Shown here: one piece after another, positions 36,391 through 45,364 of the stretch | Layout: every line of letters begins with the position of its first letter | How positions within the stretch are numbered: the first letter of the stretch is position 1 | Assembly (NCBI GenBank): GCA_017303875.1 | Contig: JAFLBP010000029.1 | Coordinates: 1-64,000 of the forward strand | Length of the DNA stretch: 64,000 nucleotides | Direction of reading: 5' to 3' | From: Chitinophagales bacterium | GTDB lineage: Bacteria > Bacteroidota > Bacteroidia > Chitinophagales > Saprospiraceae | Position numbers and translations under genes: made by a program | Notes under the pieces: generated by a model | Seen by the model: the letters and a program-made list of their open reading frames with translations, nothing else | Database searches by the model: none | Told to the model about the DNA's origin: nothing

Positions 36391-37291
36391 ATTTGATTTT
36401 TCGTAAATTTGATTGATATTTTGCCCATAAAGATAGATTTTCTTCGGGGCTGATCCATTGAAAATGAAAAAATTCCCCGGGCAAGAGGTTTGCTACCCGG
36501 GGCAAATCCACCGCTGCCACAAATGCAATGCGCGGGTAGCCGCCGGTGCTCTGGCAGTCATTCATCAAAACCATAGGCGTACCATCATTACTCACCTGAA
36601 TCACCCCTTTACAAACACTTGCCGAAGTGATGCCCGGAATTGCGGCCGAAAAAGGCAGTTGCTGCATCAGCCGATACCCCATCCGCGAGCTGTTATTGGA
36701 AACAGAAAAGGCCATTTCGACTAAGGCCTGTTTGGTTTTTACTTCAAAAAGATCAATATCCGGACCTGGTATCAGGCGTATTTTTTCATACGATGGGCAA
36801 ATTTTTTCTAACCCTATACCCGCCCGAAGGAATGCTACGGACAGTGGTGAAAGCTCAATTTGAATACCTTTTTTTAATGCAGGAATTCCAAAATCCACAT
36901 GGCTATGTTGGCTGTAACTGCCCAGTACGGGTGAAAAAGCTGGCTTGGCGGCAATGTGCAACCCGGCAAGACGGCCGGCATTGTCAAGGTACAATGTCTC
37001 GCCGGCAGGCAGCTTGAACATTCGGTTCAGTGAAAGCTCCTGCTCGCCTGCGCGCGCATGGAGGTGAGCGCCTGTGAGCAGGAGCACCAATGGTTCATCG
37101 CACAAAAAAGCCGAGCGCCCTTGTCCGAGTTCGAGGCTCAGCAGCGTTTCACCGAGTAGCAGCCGAGCCAGATCGCGTTGCCGAAAATCTAAAAATCCGC
37201 CCTCCGGAATACCCAAATGGCGATATGCGGGCCGACCTTCATCCTGCCAGGAACTCAAAGGCGCCAGGGCTTTAATGTGCAATTTTGCCAT
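36368..37291 (-). CDS. pxpC: 5-oxoprolinase subunit C
   Basis: 307 residues of the biotin-dependent-carboxylase-like (KipA/AHS2) family. Start at ATG 37291 (MAKLHIKALAPLSSWQDEGRPAYRHLGIPEGG), which matches the family's usual beginning; the frame running to 37435 was rejected. The later segment NNSSRMGYRLMQ and the ISSASV-type turn (GITSASVCKGVIQVSNDGTPMVLMNDCQSTGGYPRIA) are typical. It forms the PxpBC complex that phosphorylates or activates oxoproline. Confidence 0.95.
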   Translation of the reverse strand: MAKLHIKALAPLSSWQDEGRPAYRHLGIPEGGFLDFRQRDLARLLLGETLLSLELGQGRSAFLCDEPLVLLLTGAHLHARAGEQELSLNRMFKLPAGETLYLDNAGRLAGLHIAAKPAFSPVLGSYSQHSHVDFGIPALKKGIQIELSPLSVAFLRAGIGLEKICPSYEKIRLIPGPDIDLFEVKTKQALVEMAFSVSNNSSRMGYRLMQQLPFSAAIPGITSASVCKGVIQVSNDGTPMVLMNDCQSTGGYPRIAFVAAVDLPRVANLLPGEFFHFQWISPEENLSLWAKYQSNLRKIKYALPFGF

Positions 37292-37922
37292 ACGTTTCGA
37301 TGGAAATCGGGTAAAAAGTGACCTTATCGCCACATTGCAGCAAGGTGGGTTGATGGCTGTTGCTAAAATCAACCATGCGTTGCGGCGTATGTCCGAGTAT
37401 AAGCCAGCCGCCGGGACTGTCAAAAGGGTAAACACCCGTCATGTCCTCCGCAATGGCGACACTACCGGCGCGAACCTGGGCGTCTGGTTGTGCTTTGCGC
37501 CGCGTGCGCAAGCGCGGATCGAGGCCGGTCAGGTAGCCAAACCCGGGCAAAAAGCCCATCATGCCCACCCTGTAATGGCCAGCACAATGGATTTGGATAA
37601 TCTCCTCTGCCGACAAGCTCGTTTGATCGCTGAGCACATGCAGGTCGTTGCCCAATACCGGATCATAACAAACGGGGATTTGATGCACCTGAACTACAGG
37701 ATCTGGCGACGGTGCTACGGCATTATGTATATCAAAAAGCGCAAGTGCTGCGATCACCTGCTCCGGATTTTCTGTTTCAACAGCCAGCGTATTGAGGTTT
37801 TGAAAAATACGGCAAGGCGCTGAAAATGAACATGCTGACAAGTAATGGAAACAGCGGTCCAGCAAGCCGGCAGGCGGGCGCAGTTCGTATAGGCAATGGG
37901 AAAGTGGATAAAGCGGAAACAC
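37272..37922 (-). CDS. pxpB: 5-oxoprolinase subunit B
   Basis: 216 residues of the KipI/AHS1 family. Characteristic segments are IPVCYDPVLGNDL (102-114) and YRVGMMGFLPGFGYLTGLDPRL (138-159), then GSVAIAEDMTGVYPFDSPGGWLILGHTP. The start is a GTG at 37922, since no in-frame ATG precedes the conserved region. It is the first gene of the pxpB-pxpC-pxpA-transporter unit and overlaps pxpC by 20 bases. Confidence 0.95.
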   Translation of the reverse strand: MFPLYPLSHCLYELRPPAGLLDRCFHYLSACSFSAPCRIFQNLNTLAVETENPEQVIAALALFDIHNAVAPSPDPVVQVHQIPVCYDPVLGNDLHVLSDQTSLSAEEIIQIHCAGHYRVGMMGFLPGFGYLTGLDPRLRTRRKAQPDAQVRAGSVAIAEDMTGVYPFDSPGGWLILGHTPQRMVDFSNSHQPTLLQCGDKVTFYPISIETYGKIAH

Positions 37923-38057
37923 AGTCGATTGAACTTACAAATATTTACCATTCAGAGCAAAGACAATGATACAACCGCCGCTGGAATTAAGGGTAATTTT
38001 TCAACAACTTATACCTTTTATTAACCTAAGTTAATGAAGGCTGTTTTGCGCCGCAAC

Positions 38058-38096
38058 TACCTTTGCGGACGGAACCAAGTTTTCTTTTGAAAACTT
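38058..38096 (+). promoter_or_regulatory. -7 box and leader hairpin upstream of the TonB receptor
   Basis: TACCTTTG (38058-38065) fits the -7 form, followed by a perfect AAGTTTTC/GAAAACTT hairpin (38077-38096). The remaining ~195-base leader to ATG 38291 contains no gene; it has a weak GGCGC/GCGCC long-range inversion. A leader this long suggests post-transcriptional control. Confidence 0.45.
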
Positions 38097-38290
38097 TAAC
38101 GTTTTGACATGCAAACCAAATAAAGGTTTGCCCGTCTTGTACACGAGTCAAATTCAAAGGCGCGCTGCATCGAAGCAAAATGCATTTTTGTCGAATCTAA
38201 TTCGCCAAAGCGCCTCTAAACAAGACTTTTGCAAAACAATATTCCAAAACACGTGTTCCCGCACACAACAGCTACTTATTTTCCTGAACA

Positions 38291-40621
38291 ATGCAAAAAC
38301 TACTCCTTCTTGTATTCGGACTGGCCCTGAGCCTGAGTCTGAATGCTCAAAAAAATGCCATCGTCAGCGGCGTGCTGCGCGATGCGCAAAACGGTGAAAC
38401 GCTGATCGGCGCCACCGTCGAAGTCCTCGGACAAAACAAAGGCAATATCAGCAATGAATATGGATTTTACTCTATTTCGCTACCAGAAGGCAATGATTCC
38501 ATTGCCCTGCGCTTCAGCTATCTTGGCTATGAAAGCTTGGTGCGCAAAGTGATGCCCCGTGGCGAACAAAAAATCAACATTTCGCTTTACCCCGTTGGCG
38601 CCCTGCTCAATGAAGTGGTGGTGCAAGCCAACCAATTGGCCGAAAAAGTAAAAAGTACGGAAATGTCGGTTGCCACCCTGAGTACCAAAGACGTCAAATC
38701 CCTGCCCGCGCTTTTCGGCGAAGTGGACATCATTAAAATCCTGCAACTCAAACCCGGCATTACGCCCGGCGCAGAGGGCACCACCGGCCTTTTTGTACGC
38801 GGCGGTAACAGCGACCAAAATCTCATCGTACTGGATGAAGCGGTGGTGTACAATGCCAGTCACCTGTTCGGCTTTTTCAGTACCTTCAACTCCGATGCGG
38901 TTAAAGACCTCAAAGTGTACAAGGGCGGCTTCCCGGCGCAATACGGCGGGCGTTTGTCTTCTGTTATTGACGTGCGGATGAAAGAAGGCAATAACCAGAA
39001 ATTCAGCGGCTCCGGCGGTCTGGGCCTTATTGCCAGTCGCCTGACCCTCGAAGGCCCGATCCAAAAAGACAAATCTTCGTTCATTGTAAGTGGTCGCCGC
39101 ACCTACGCCGATATCATCACGCGGGCCATCAACAACGCCAATGAAGGCAAGGAGGATTACAATAAAATTCCGGATTATTACTTCTACGACCTGAACACCA
39201 AAGTCAATTTTACGCTTTCTGAAAAAGACCGCCTTTATCTGAGCGGCTACTTTGGCCGGGATGTTTTCAAATTCCGCGATCAAACCTTTAATTTCCTTTT
39301 CGACTGGGGTAATGCCACCGGTTCGGCGCGCTGGAACCACACCTTTGGCCCAAAATTATTTGCCAATACGACCTTTACCTACTCCGATTACCGCTACCGC
39401 ATCCAAAATGTGTTGCAGGGTTTTTCCTTCCAACTCGGCTCCAATATCCGCGATGCCAATACTAAAATTGACTTTTACTACCAGCCCAGCAACAAGCACA
39501 CCATTCGTTTTGGCGCCAACGCCACCTACCACGCCTTTGAGGTGGGCCGACTGCGCGCCGGCTCCGACGACGGCAGCATCCGCTTTGAATCCGGACAAAA
39601 TTTTGACGGCATGGAATACGGCATGTATTTCGCCGACGAATGGGTAGCCGCCCCGCGCCTGAAAATCAATTACGGCGCACGCATTTCCATGTGGCAAAAC
39701 AATCCGGCATTTTACGCCGCTTTTGAACCGCGTGCTGCGCTGAATTATGCCGTTTCCGAGCGCTTTTCGCTTAAAGGCTCTTACAGCCGCATGAACCAGT
39801 ATGTGCATTTGCTCGCCAGCAGCGGCTTGTCGCTGCCGACCGACATCTGGTATCCCAGCACAAAAGGCATCAAACCTGAAATTTCGGACCAGGTTGCCAT
39901 CGGCGCTTCCTACCTCATTGGCAAAAACGTGCTCATCACCTGGGAAGCCTGGTACAAGTGGCTGCAAAACCAGATTGATTTCAAAGATGGCGCTGAAATT
40001 TTTGCCAACAACAACCTTGAAGAAGAACTGATTGTCGGTAAAGGATATGCGTATTCACCCATTGAACTGGAAATTGAGAAAAAAGAAGGCAAGCTCACCG
40101 GCTGGATCGGCTATACCTTAGCCTGGGTGCGTCGCGGCGAGTTTGAAGGTATCAATGGCGGCGCTTATTTCCCGCCCCGTTTCGACACCCGCCACAACCT
40201 GAGCGTGGTAGCCATGTACAAACTGACCAAAAAAATTCAGCTGACAGGCTCCTGGGTCTACACTTCGGGTTATACCAGCTGGCTGCCATCAGGCCTCTTC
40301 AGCTTTCTGGATGTGCCGGGCGCGCCTACACAGCCGGTTGTACCAATATATGGTCCCCGCAACACCTTCCGCTACCCGGCCTACCAACGCTTCGATCTCG
40401 GCGTGGTATTCAAGCTGCGTTCGCGTCGCTTTGAAAACGACCTGACCATCAGCGTGTATAATGCGCTCGACCGCCGGAATCCTTATTTCCTGTACGTGGA
40501 TTTTGATACGCAACAGCAAAATATCGGCGGACAAATTGTCGACACGCCGGTTGGTTTCCAAGCCAAACAGGTTTCGCTTTTCCCGGTATTACCAAGCGTT
40601 ACCTGGAACTTTAAATTCTAA
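38291..40621 (+). CDS. TonB-dependent outer-membrane receptor with carboxypeptidase-like N-domain
   Basis: 776 residues. Signal peptide MQKLLLLVFGLALSLSLNAQ; residues ~24-105 form the CarboxypepD_reg-like domain (VSGVLRDAQNGETLIGATVEVLGQNKGNISNEYGFYSISLP). The plug (~120-230) has GTTGLFVRGGNSDQNLIVLDEAVVYN. The remainder is a 22-strand-type barrel ending in aromatic-rich SVTWNFKF. Such receptors import a ligand bound at the surface using TonB energy. The next gene, a DUF4249 lipoprotein, is its usual partner. The ligand cannot be read from sequence. Confidence 0.95.
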   Translation: MQKLLLLVFGLALSLSLNAQKNAIVSGVLRDAQNGETLIGATVEVLGQNKGNISNEYGFYSISLPEGNDSIALRFSYLGYESLVRKVMPRGEQKINISLYPVGALLNEVVVQANQLAEKVKSTEMSVATLSTKDVKSLPALFGEVDIIKILQLKPGITPGAEGTTGLFVRGGNSDQNLIVLDEAVVYNASHLFGFFSTFNSDAVKDLKVYKGGFPAQYGGRLSSVIDVRMKEGNNQKFSGSGGLGLIASRLTLEGPIQKDKSSFIVSGRRTYADIITRAINNANEGKEDYNKIPDYYFYDLNTKVNFTLSEKDRLYLSGYFGRDVFKFRDQTFNFLFDWGNATGSARWNHTFGPKLFANTTFTYSDYRYRIQNVLQGFSFQLGSNIRDANTKIDFYYQPSNKHTIRFGANATYHAFEVGRLRAGSDDGSIRFESGQNFDGMEYGMYFADEWVAAPRLKINYGARISMWQNNPAFYAAFEPRAALNYAVSERFSLKGSYSRMNQYVHLLASSGLSLPTDIWYPSTKGIKPEISDQVAIGASYLIGKNVLITWEAWYKWLQNQIDFKDGAEIFANNNLEEELIVGKGYAYSPIELEIEKKEGKLTGWIGYTLAWVRRGEFEGINGGAYFPPRFDTRHNLSVVAMYKLTKKIQLTGSWVYTSGYTSWLPSGLFSFLDVPGAPTQPVVPIYGPRNTFRYPAYQRFDLGVVFKLRSRRFENDLTISVYNALDRRNPYFLYVDFDTQQQNIGGQIVDTPVGFQAKQVSLFPVLPSVTWNFKF

Positions 40622-40637
40622 AAACAGACCATCCATC

Positions 40638-41486
40638 ATGTTAAAATATCTTTTGCCCAGCGCCGTGGTGCTCGCTTTTTTCCTGAGCGCCTGCAACCTC
40701 ACCCAAGATGTTGAAATTGAACTGCCGGACTACAGCAGCCAACCCGTTGTAGAATGTTATCTCGAACCCGGCAAACCATTCCGCGTGTTGCTCACGCGCA
40801 GTTTCCCATTCTTTGATCCGGTATTTGCCGATACCAACTTTTTGGAAAAAACCCTGATTCAGGGCGCCAGCATCACCATTTCCTACGACGGAAAAACGGA
40901 AACCCTGAATAATATTCCCTCCATCGACCTCAATCCGCTGCGTTTTTACAACTATTCGAGCTTCAGCACCGTGGAAGCCACACCCGGTATTGAATACACC
41001 CTGAACATTACACTTCCCGACGGCGGACAAATTACCGGTAAGACCATCATGTTGCCCAAGGTTAATATCGACAGCATTGTAGTGGAGCCTGGGCCGGAAG
41101 CGACCGATACCTTATACCGAATGCTTACCTACATCACCGACGACCTGTCGCAAGCAAATTTCTACCGCCGTCTGCTGAATTACAGCAGTTTGGACAGTTT
41201 TCCGGATCAGGACTTTATTGTCAACGACCGGCTTAACCAAACAGCCAGCGTGGCCTTCGGCACCGGTTATGAACTGGCGGTAGGAGATACGGTGTACAAC
41301 ACCATTTTCCATATTTCCGAAGACTATTACAACTACATTGAAAGTGTGCAATTGGCTATTGCCGGCAGCTTAAACCCCTTTGCACAACCCTCAACGATCA
41401 AGAGCAATGTGCGTGGCTCGGCTAATCCGCTGGGCATTTTTACTGCCTTAGTTTACGACCGCGACACGACGATTATTAAAAAATAG
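40638..41486 (+). CDS. DUF4249 outer-membrane lipoprotein
   Basis: 282 residues from ATG 40638. The lipoprotein signal MLKYLLPSAVVLAFFLSAC ends in lipobox LSAC with C19 as the lipidated residue. The body is a DUF4249 beta-sandwich protein with the typical early PVVECYLEPGKPFRVLLTRSFPFF. It follows the TonB receptor by 16 bases and is almost certainly co-transcribed, acting as the surface partner (a SusD-like position without SusD homology). It is on the short side for the family. A TTCGGGG array begins directly at the stop. Confidence 0.9.
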   Translation: MLKYLLPSAVVLAFFLSACNLTQDVEIELPDYSSQPVVECYLEPGKPFRVLLTRSFPFFDPVFADTNFLEKTLIQGASITISYDGKTETLNNIPSIDLNPLRFYNYSSFSTVEATPGIEYTLNITLPDGGQITGKTIMLPKVNIDSIVVEPGPEATDTLYRMLTYITDDLSQANFYRRLLNYSSLDSFPDQDFIVNDRLNQTASVAFGTGYELAVGDTVYNTIFHISEDYYNYIESVQLAIAGSLNPFAQPSTIKSNVRGSANPLGIFTALVYDRDTTIIKK

Positions 41487-41614
41487 TTCGGGGTTCGGGG
41501 TTCGGGGTTTGGAGGTTCGGGGTTTGGAATATATGAATCCATAATTTGCAGGCCGAATCCACGATTATTGCTTACAAACCCTGAACCTCCAAACCCCGAA
41601 CCTCCGAACCCTTG
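41487..41614. repeat. TTCGGGG heptad array, inverted arms, between convergent genes
   Basis: Left arm (41487-41528) repeats TTCGGGG/TTTGGAGG right after the TAG of the DUF4249 gene. Right arm (41575-41612) repeats ACCTCCA/AACCCCGA and ends a few bases from the stop of the gene on the other strand. The arms are complementary and should act as a bidirectional hairpin. The same words recur at 45941-45979. Confidence 0.85.
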
Positions 41615-41617
41615 AAT

Positions 41618-42070
41618 TTAACGCGGCGAAATCGTGACGGCGAAGTAGTTATTGCCGTCGATGGGCAGCTGAGAGAATTGGTATTTGAACATTTTACCGA
41701 TATAAACATCTCCATAGCTGCCAACCCCGCTGCCCCGGCTTTCGATGGCGGTTCGCAGCGACTGGTAGACCCGGCCGTCGAGTGTAGCGAAGGTGACGCT
41801 GTTTACCCCTTCGTAGAGAATGATGAGTTGATCGTAAATGGGCGTACTGCCGGCGCTGTGTTTCCAGCATTTGGCGTATCGCTTCCAGGCGGGTGTAACT
41901 TTTTCAGCGGAGTGTACGCGGAGATCAAAACCGAGGGTTTCGATGATGTTTTGGCGTTCCCATTCTTCAGCACGCTGAATGCTTTGAAGCATTTCCAGGT
42001 CGAAAACGGTGCATTGTGCGGAAAGGTTAAGGGAGAAAAAGAGCAAGAAAAGCGGGTAAATGAATCGCAT
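41618..42070 (-). CDS. Small secreted protein of unknown function
   Basis: 150 residues with signal peptide MRFIYPLFLLFFSLNLSAQ followed by a soluble domain of about 130 residues (helical first half, beta-rich end GNNYFAVTISPR). No family recognised. It stands alone, convergent with the TonB/DUF4249 pair. Confidence 0.65.
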   Translation of the reverse strand: MRFIYPLFLLFFSLNLSAQCTVFDLEMLQSIQRAEEWERQNIIETLGFDLRVHSAEKVTPAWKRYAKCWKHSAGSTPIYDQLIILYEGVNSVTFATLDGRVYQSLRTAIESRGSGVGSYGDVYIGKMFKYQFSQLPIDGNNYFAVTISPR

Positions 42071-42138
42071 GGGATGAGAATTAAAGAATAAGCTGATCTA
42101 ACCCAAAAACATATAAATTATTTCAGCCATACCTTACT

Positions 42139-42666
42139 TTATTTTTCCCGCCCGGCCAGTAGCTTTTTGGCCAATTCCCAAACCACAATACCGCCCGCAA
42201 CTGCTACATTCAGGGAGTGTTTAGCGCCGAATTGCGGGATTTCAATGGCGCCATCACAAAGGGGCAACAGCGCCTCGTCTACGCCATCTACTTCGTTGCC
42301 CAGCACAAGGGCATATTTCCCTTCCGGCAGCGGCTGGAAATCCTGCAACCAGGTTTTGGTATCGGTTTGTTCAACGGCCCAAATCGCGTATCCCTGTGCT
42401 TTAAGCGCCTGCACTGCTTCAAGCACATCGCTGTAATACTCCCATGCAACCGACTCCGTGCTGCCCAAAGCAGTTTTTAACACCTCGCGGTGGGGCGGTT
42501 GGACGGTAATGCCGCAGAGCAATAATTTTTCCACCAAAAAAGCATCCGCCGTCCGGAAAAGCGAACCCACATTCAGGCCGGAACGCAAATTATCCAGCAC
42601 CAGCACTAAGGGCAAAGTATCGCCTTGCTGTCGAGCTGCTGCCGAAATGCGGCCCAGAGAAGACAT
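42139..42666 (-). CDS. TrmH/SpoU-family RNA 2'-O-methyltransferase
   Basis: 175 residues, compact SPOUT methyltransferase. Motif 1 DNLRSGLNVGSLFRTADAF, motif 2 KYALVLGNEVDGVDEALL and motif 3 IPQFGAKHSLNVAVAGGIVVWEL are all present, including the Asn, Arg and Glu used for SAM and RNA binding. The target (tRNA or rRNA ribose) cannot be told from sequence. Start set at ATG 42666; the frame could begin 5 codons earlier only at a TTG. An 8-bp-unit array starts about 20 bases upstream, in its leader. Confidence 0.9.
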   Translation of the reverse strand: MSSLGRISAAARQQGDTLPLVLVLDNLRSGLNVGSLFRTADAFLVEKLLLCGITVQPPHREVLKTALGSTESVAWEYYSDVLEAVQALKAQGYAIWAVEQTDTKTWLQDFQPLPEGKYALVLGNEVDGVDEALLPLCDGAIEIPQFGAKHSLNVAVAGGIVVWELAKKLLAGREK

Positions 42667-42685
42667 GGAGTGCTTTTGCAATTTT

Positions 42686-42768
42686 GAAGTGTTTTAGAGT
42701 TTTGGAGTTTTGGAGTTTTAGTGTTTGGGTGTTTTAGTGTTTGGGTGTTTTGGAGTTTTTGTGCCCGG
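42686..42768. repeat. 8-bp unit array in a gene leader
   Basis: About ten octads of the types TTTTGGAG, TTTTAGTG and TTTGGGTG, in strict 8-bp register. Same vocabulary as 18951-19047, but here only one arm is present. It lies directly upstream of the TrmH-family gene (minus strand). Confidence 0.85.
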
Positions 42769-42875
42769 ACGCGGAGTCATTCGTGCATTCGTGGCAACTT
42801 TTTGCAATGATGAATGATGAAAGATTTTGGATTTTTGATGCTTGATTTTTGATTGATTATCAATAGTTTGTATTT

Positions 42876-42960
<85 letters not shown>

Positions 42961-43800
42961 TTATTTTCCGTCCAGCAGGTCTTCGTCCATGAGTCCTTGT
43001 TCCACGGCAGTTTTAGCCGGGCCACGGAGCTGAATGGGTTTGGAAGTTTTGCGCATCCGGATATTGAGCATTTCCACAAAAAGGGAAAAGAAGATGGCAA
43101 AATACAGGTATCCTTTAGGCACTGCACCTTCGATGAAGTGACCCAGGTGCGCGGCTTCAGCAATCAATGAAAAACCGATCAGGATCAGGAAGGCCAGACC
43201 GAGCATCTGCACCGTCGGGTGATCGTTGACAAACTTGCTGACCGGGCCGGAGAACAGCATCATAATGAGTACGGAAGCGACCACGGCGATAATCATCACC
43301 ATAAGGTTGTCGGCAATACCCACGGCTGTCAGGATGGAGTCGAAAGAGAACACCACATTAATAAGGGCAATTTGCATGATGGCCGAATTGAGGGCTGCTT
43401 TGCCTTTATCCACTTTCGGGTTATCGGCGGCGCCATCTCCTTCCAATTTGTGGTGAATTTCACTCGTCGCTTTGTAGAGCAGGAAAATACCACCGATAAA
43501 GAGGATGAGTCCCTGACCGGTAACGCCGCCATGAATACCCAGAAAATCAATCGTAAAGAGCGGCTCTTTCATGCTGATAATCCAGGAAATACCGAAAAGC
43601 AGTACAATACGCAGGCCCATGGCCAGTATGAGACCGATATTCCGGGCTTTGGGTTGATCCTTCTCCGGGAGTTTGGAGGAGATAATGGAAAGGAAAATGA
43701 TGTTGTCTACCCCGAGTACAATTTCAAGGAATGTAAGGGTGAGCAAACTGATCCAAACGGCGCCCGAAGTAAAGTCGGGCATAATACTAAGCATCATCAT
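42961..43800 (-). CDS. TerC-family membrane protein
   Basis: 279 residues with about seven transmembrane helices. Family signatures LEIVLGVDNIIFLSII (about 20-35) and VVFSFDSILTAVGIADN carry the conserved acidic residues in helices. TerC/Alx-type proteins export Mn2+ (and possibly other ions) and help co-translocational metalation; tellurite resistance is the historical name. Start at the first of three consecutive ATGs (43800). The C-terminal tail is cytosolic and charged. Confidence 0.92.
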   Translation of the reverse strand: MMMLSIMPDFTSGAVWISLLTLTFLEIVLGVDNIIFLSIISSKLPEKDQPKARNIGLILAMGLRIVLLFGISWIISMKEPLFTIDFLGIHGGVTGQGLILFIGGIFLLYKATSEIHHKLEGDGAADNPKVDKGKAALNSAIMQIALINVVFSFDSILTAVGIADNLMVMIIAVVASVLIMMLFSGPVSKFVNDHPTVQMLGLAFLILIGFSLIAEAAHLGHFIEGAVPKGYLYFAIFFSLFVEMLNIRMRKTSKPIQLRGPAKTAVEQGLMDEDLLDGK

Positions 43801-43918
43801 AGTTGAAAAGTGGCTGATTTGAAGGCGCAAGATTACAACCTTTTTCCCGAATTGGTTGTGCTGCCGACATTTATGCCTGAAAAAACCAGACAGATACAAG
43901 CAGACAAACGACAAGTTG

Positions 43919-43926
43919 TAACTTTG
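43919..43926 (+). promoter_or_regulatory. -7 box upstream of the Omp28-like gene
   Basis: TAACTTTG fits TANNTTTG and lies 20 bases before ATG 43947, giving a very short leader. No clear -33 TTG was found. Confidence 0.5.
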
Positions 43927-43946
43927 TTGACACAAAAACTTCTGAT

Positions 43947-44936
43947 ATGAACAAATCTATCTTTATCCTGCTTTTTACTTTGCTCTCAGGCAGCTTGTTT
44001 GCGCAAACCAGCGCCAAGAAATACGTCATGATCGAGCATTTTACCAATTCCAACTGCGGTATCTGTGCCATTCGCAACCCCGCATTTTTTAACCTCATTA
44101 CACAATACCCCGACGACGTGCACCACCTTTCCGTGCACCCGCAATTCCCGTACAGTTCTTGTGTATTTTACCAGGCAAATACATCGGAAAACAACGCCCG
44201 AACCAACTACTACAGCGTCAGCGGCACCCCGCAAATTGCCATCAACGGCGCCTTGCAAAATGCCTCCTCTCCCCTGCTCTCGGCTGCCAAACTGAATACC
44301 TTTCTCAACCAGACCAGTCCGGTACGCGTTGAGGTGAGCGAAACTACCGGCGCCAATCGCAACGTGACGGTGAAAGTACACATCCTGGGCGATGTGCCCG
44401 CCGGCACCTACAAACTCTACCTTGCAGTAGCGGAAAAAGTGATCAACCAAACTACCGGAAACGGCGAATCGGTACACCGCAATGTTTTCCGCGATATGAT
44501 TACCAATATCAATGGTGATAATATCAGCATTCCACCTGCCGGACAAACCGTTACGGCCAACTACCAATACAGCGTGGGCAACTACCAGGCCGATCAACTG
44601 TATGTGCTGGCCTGGGTGCAAAATGCCGACGACAAAACCATCCTGAACAGCGGCACCCGTTTTGATGCTGCGGTTTCCGGAACAAATGATCCGGGACAGG
44701 TGCAAAACCTGCGTATTTTCCCCAATCCGGTAGCCGACCAGGCCTATGTACAACTCAACGACGATCAGGTAGCGCGCTGGGAAATTTACTGCCTTGACGG
44801 ACGCCTGCTCCAATTCAGCACAGCGCCCCTGCAAAGCGCAGCAGCAGAAGTGCCGACCGCCGATTTATTGCCCGGAATTTATACTTTGCGGGTAATTGGT
44901 GAAAAAGGTATATATTTGGGCAAATTTGTAAAATAA
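43947..44936 (+). CDS. Omp28-related thioredoxin-fold T9SS cargo protein
   Basis: 329 residues. Signal peptide MNKSIFILLFTLLSGSLFAQ; the next domain is thioredoxin-like with redox-type C37-G-I-C40 (HFTNSNCGIC) and the cis-Pro region GTPQIAING, as in Omp28-related proteins. A middle beta-domain and a type A sorting domain (RIFPNPVADQAYVQLND...LLPGIYTLRVIGEKGIYLGKFVK) complete it. Probably surface-exposed; oxidoreductase activity is suggested by CxxC only. Its TAA is followed without any gap by the start of the next gene. Confidence 0.9.
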   Translation: MNKSIFILLFTLLSGSLFAQTSAKKYVMIEHFTNSNCGICAIRNPAFFNLITQYPDDVHHLSVHPQFPYSSCVFYQANTSENNARTNYYSVSGTPQIAINGALQNASSPLLSAAKLNTFLNQTSPVRVEVSETTGANRNVTVKVHILGDVPAGTYKLYLAVAEKVINQTTGNGESVHRNVFRDMITNINGDNISIPPAGQTVTANYQYSVGNYQADQLYVLAWVQNADDKTILNSGTRFDAAVSGTNDPGQVQNLRIFPNPVADQAYVQLNDDQVARWEIYCLDGRLLQFSTAPLQSAAAEVPTADLLPGIYTLRVIGEKGIYLGKFVK

Positions 44937-45344
44937 TTGGCACATATAGACCTGCTCGACGACTTCGATTTTGAAGACCTCAACCGCAATCCCTTCCCGG
45001 AATCGGAAGGCGAAGGCGAAGTGGTCGCAAAATATTATAACCTCCTGGAAGCGCAAATGGCCGCGGCTTTTTTGCGAACGGAGGGCATACCCTGCTTCAT
45101 CGCCAATGAAGCAGGGTATAATGTTATGACCAATATTAACAGCTATGTGCGCCTGCATGTACTGCCCTGGCAATTGGAAACAGCACGCCAGATACTCGCT
45201 GAGCGCAATGCGCAAATGGAACCTGAACCCCTCAGTACCGAAGAACGTACGGAGGCCGGGCGCAAAGGCTTTGACCCGATTATGACCGGACTGGTGCTAC
45301 TTATTGTGGGAATTCTACTATGGTACTTAATCAGGGCATTGTGA
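44937..45344 (+). CDS. DUF2007 domain membrane protein
   Basis: 135 residues. Residues ~21-83 are a DUF2007 (putative signal-transducing) domain: VVAKYYNLLEAQMAAAFLRTEGIPCFIANEAG. A C-terminal transmembrane helix (about 114-132, FDPIMTGLVLLIVGILLWYL) anchors it. The start appears to be a TTG directly after the TAA of the Omp28-like gene; no ATG precedes the domain. A TATATTTG box (44911-44918) inside the upstream gene's last codons may provide its own promoter, which would make the mRNA nearly leaderless. Function unknown. Confidence 0.8.
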   Translation: MAHIDLLDDFDFEDLNRNPFPESEGEGEVVAKYYNLLEAQMAAAFLRTEGIPCFIANEAGYNVMTNINSYVRLHVLPWQLETARQILAERNAQMEPEPLSTEERTEAGRKGFDPIMTGLVLLIVGILLWYLIRAL

Positions 45345-45364
45345 TACCCCAAAGCTGAGCATTT

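Noticed and set aside
43801..43935. 45-codon extension of the TerC protein
   Set aside because: It covers the divergent promoter region of the Omp28-like gene and does not match the family N-terminus.
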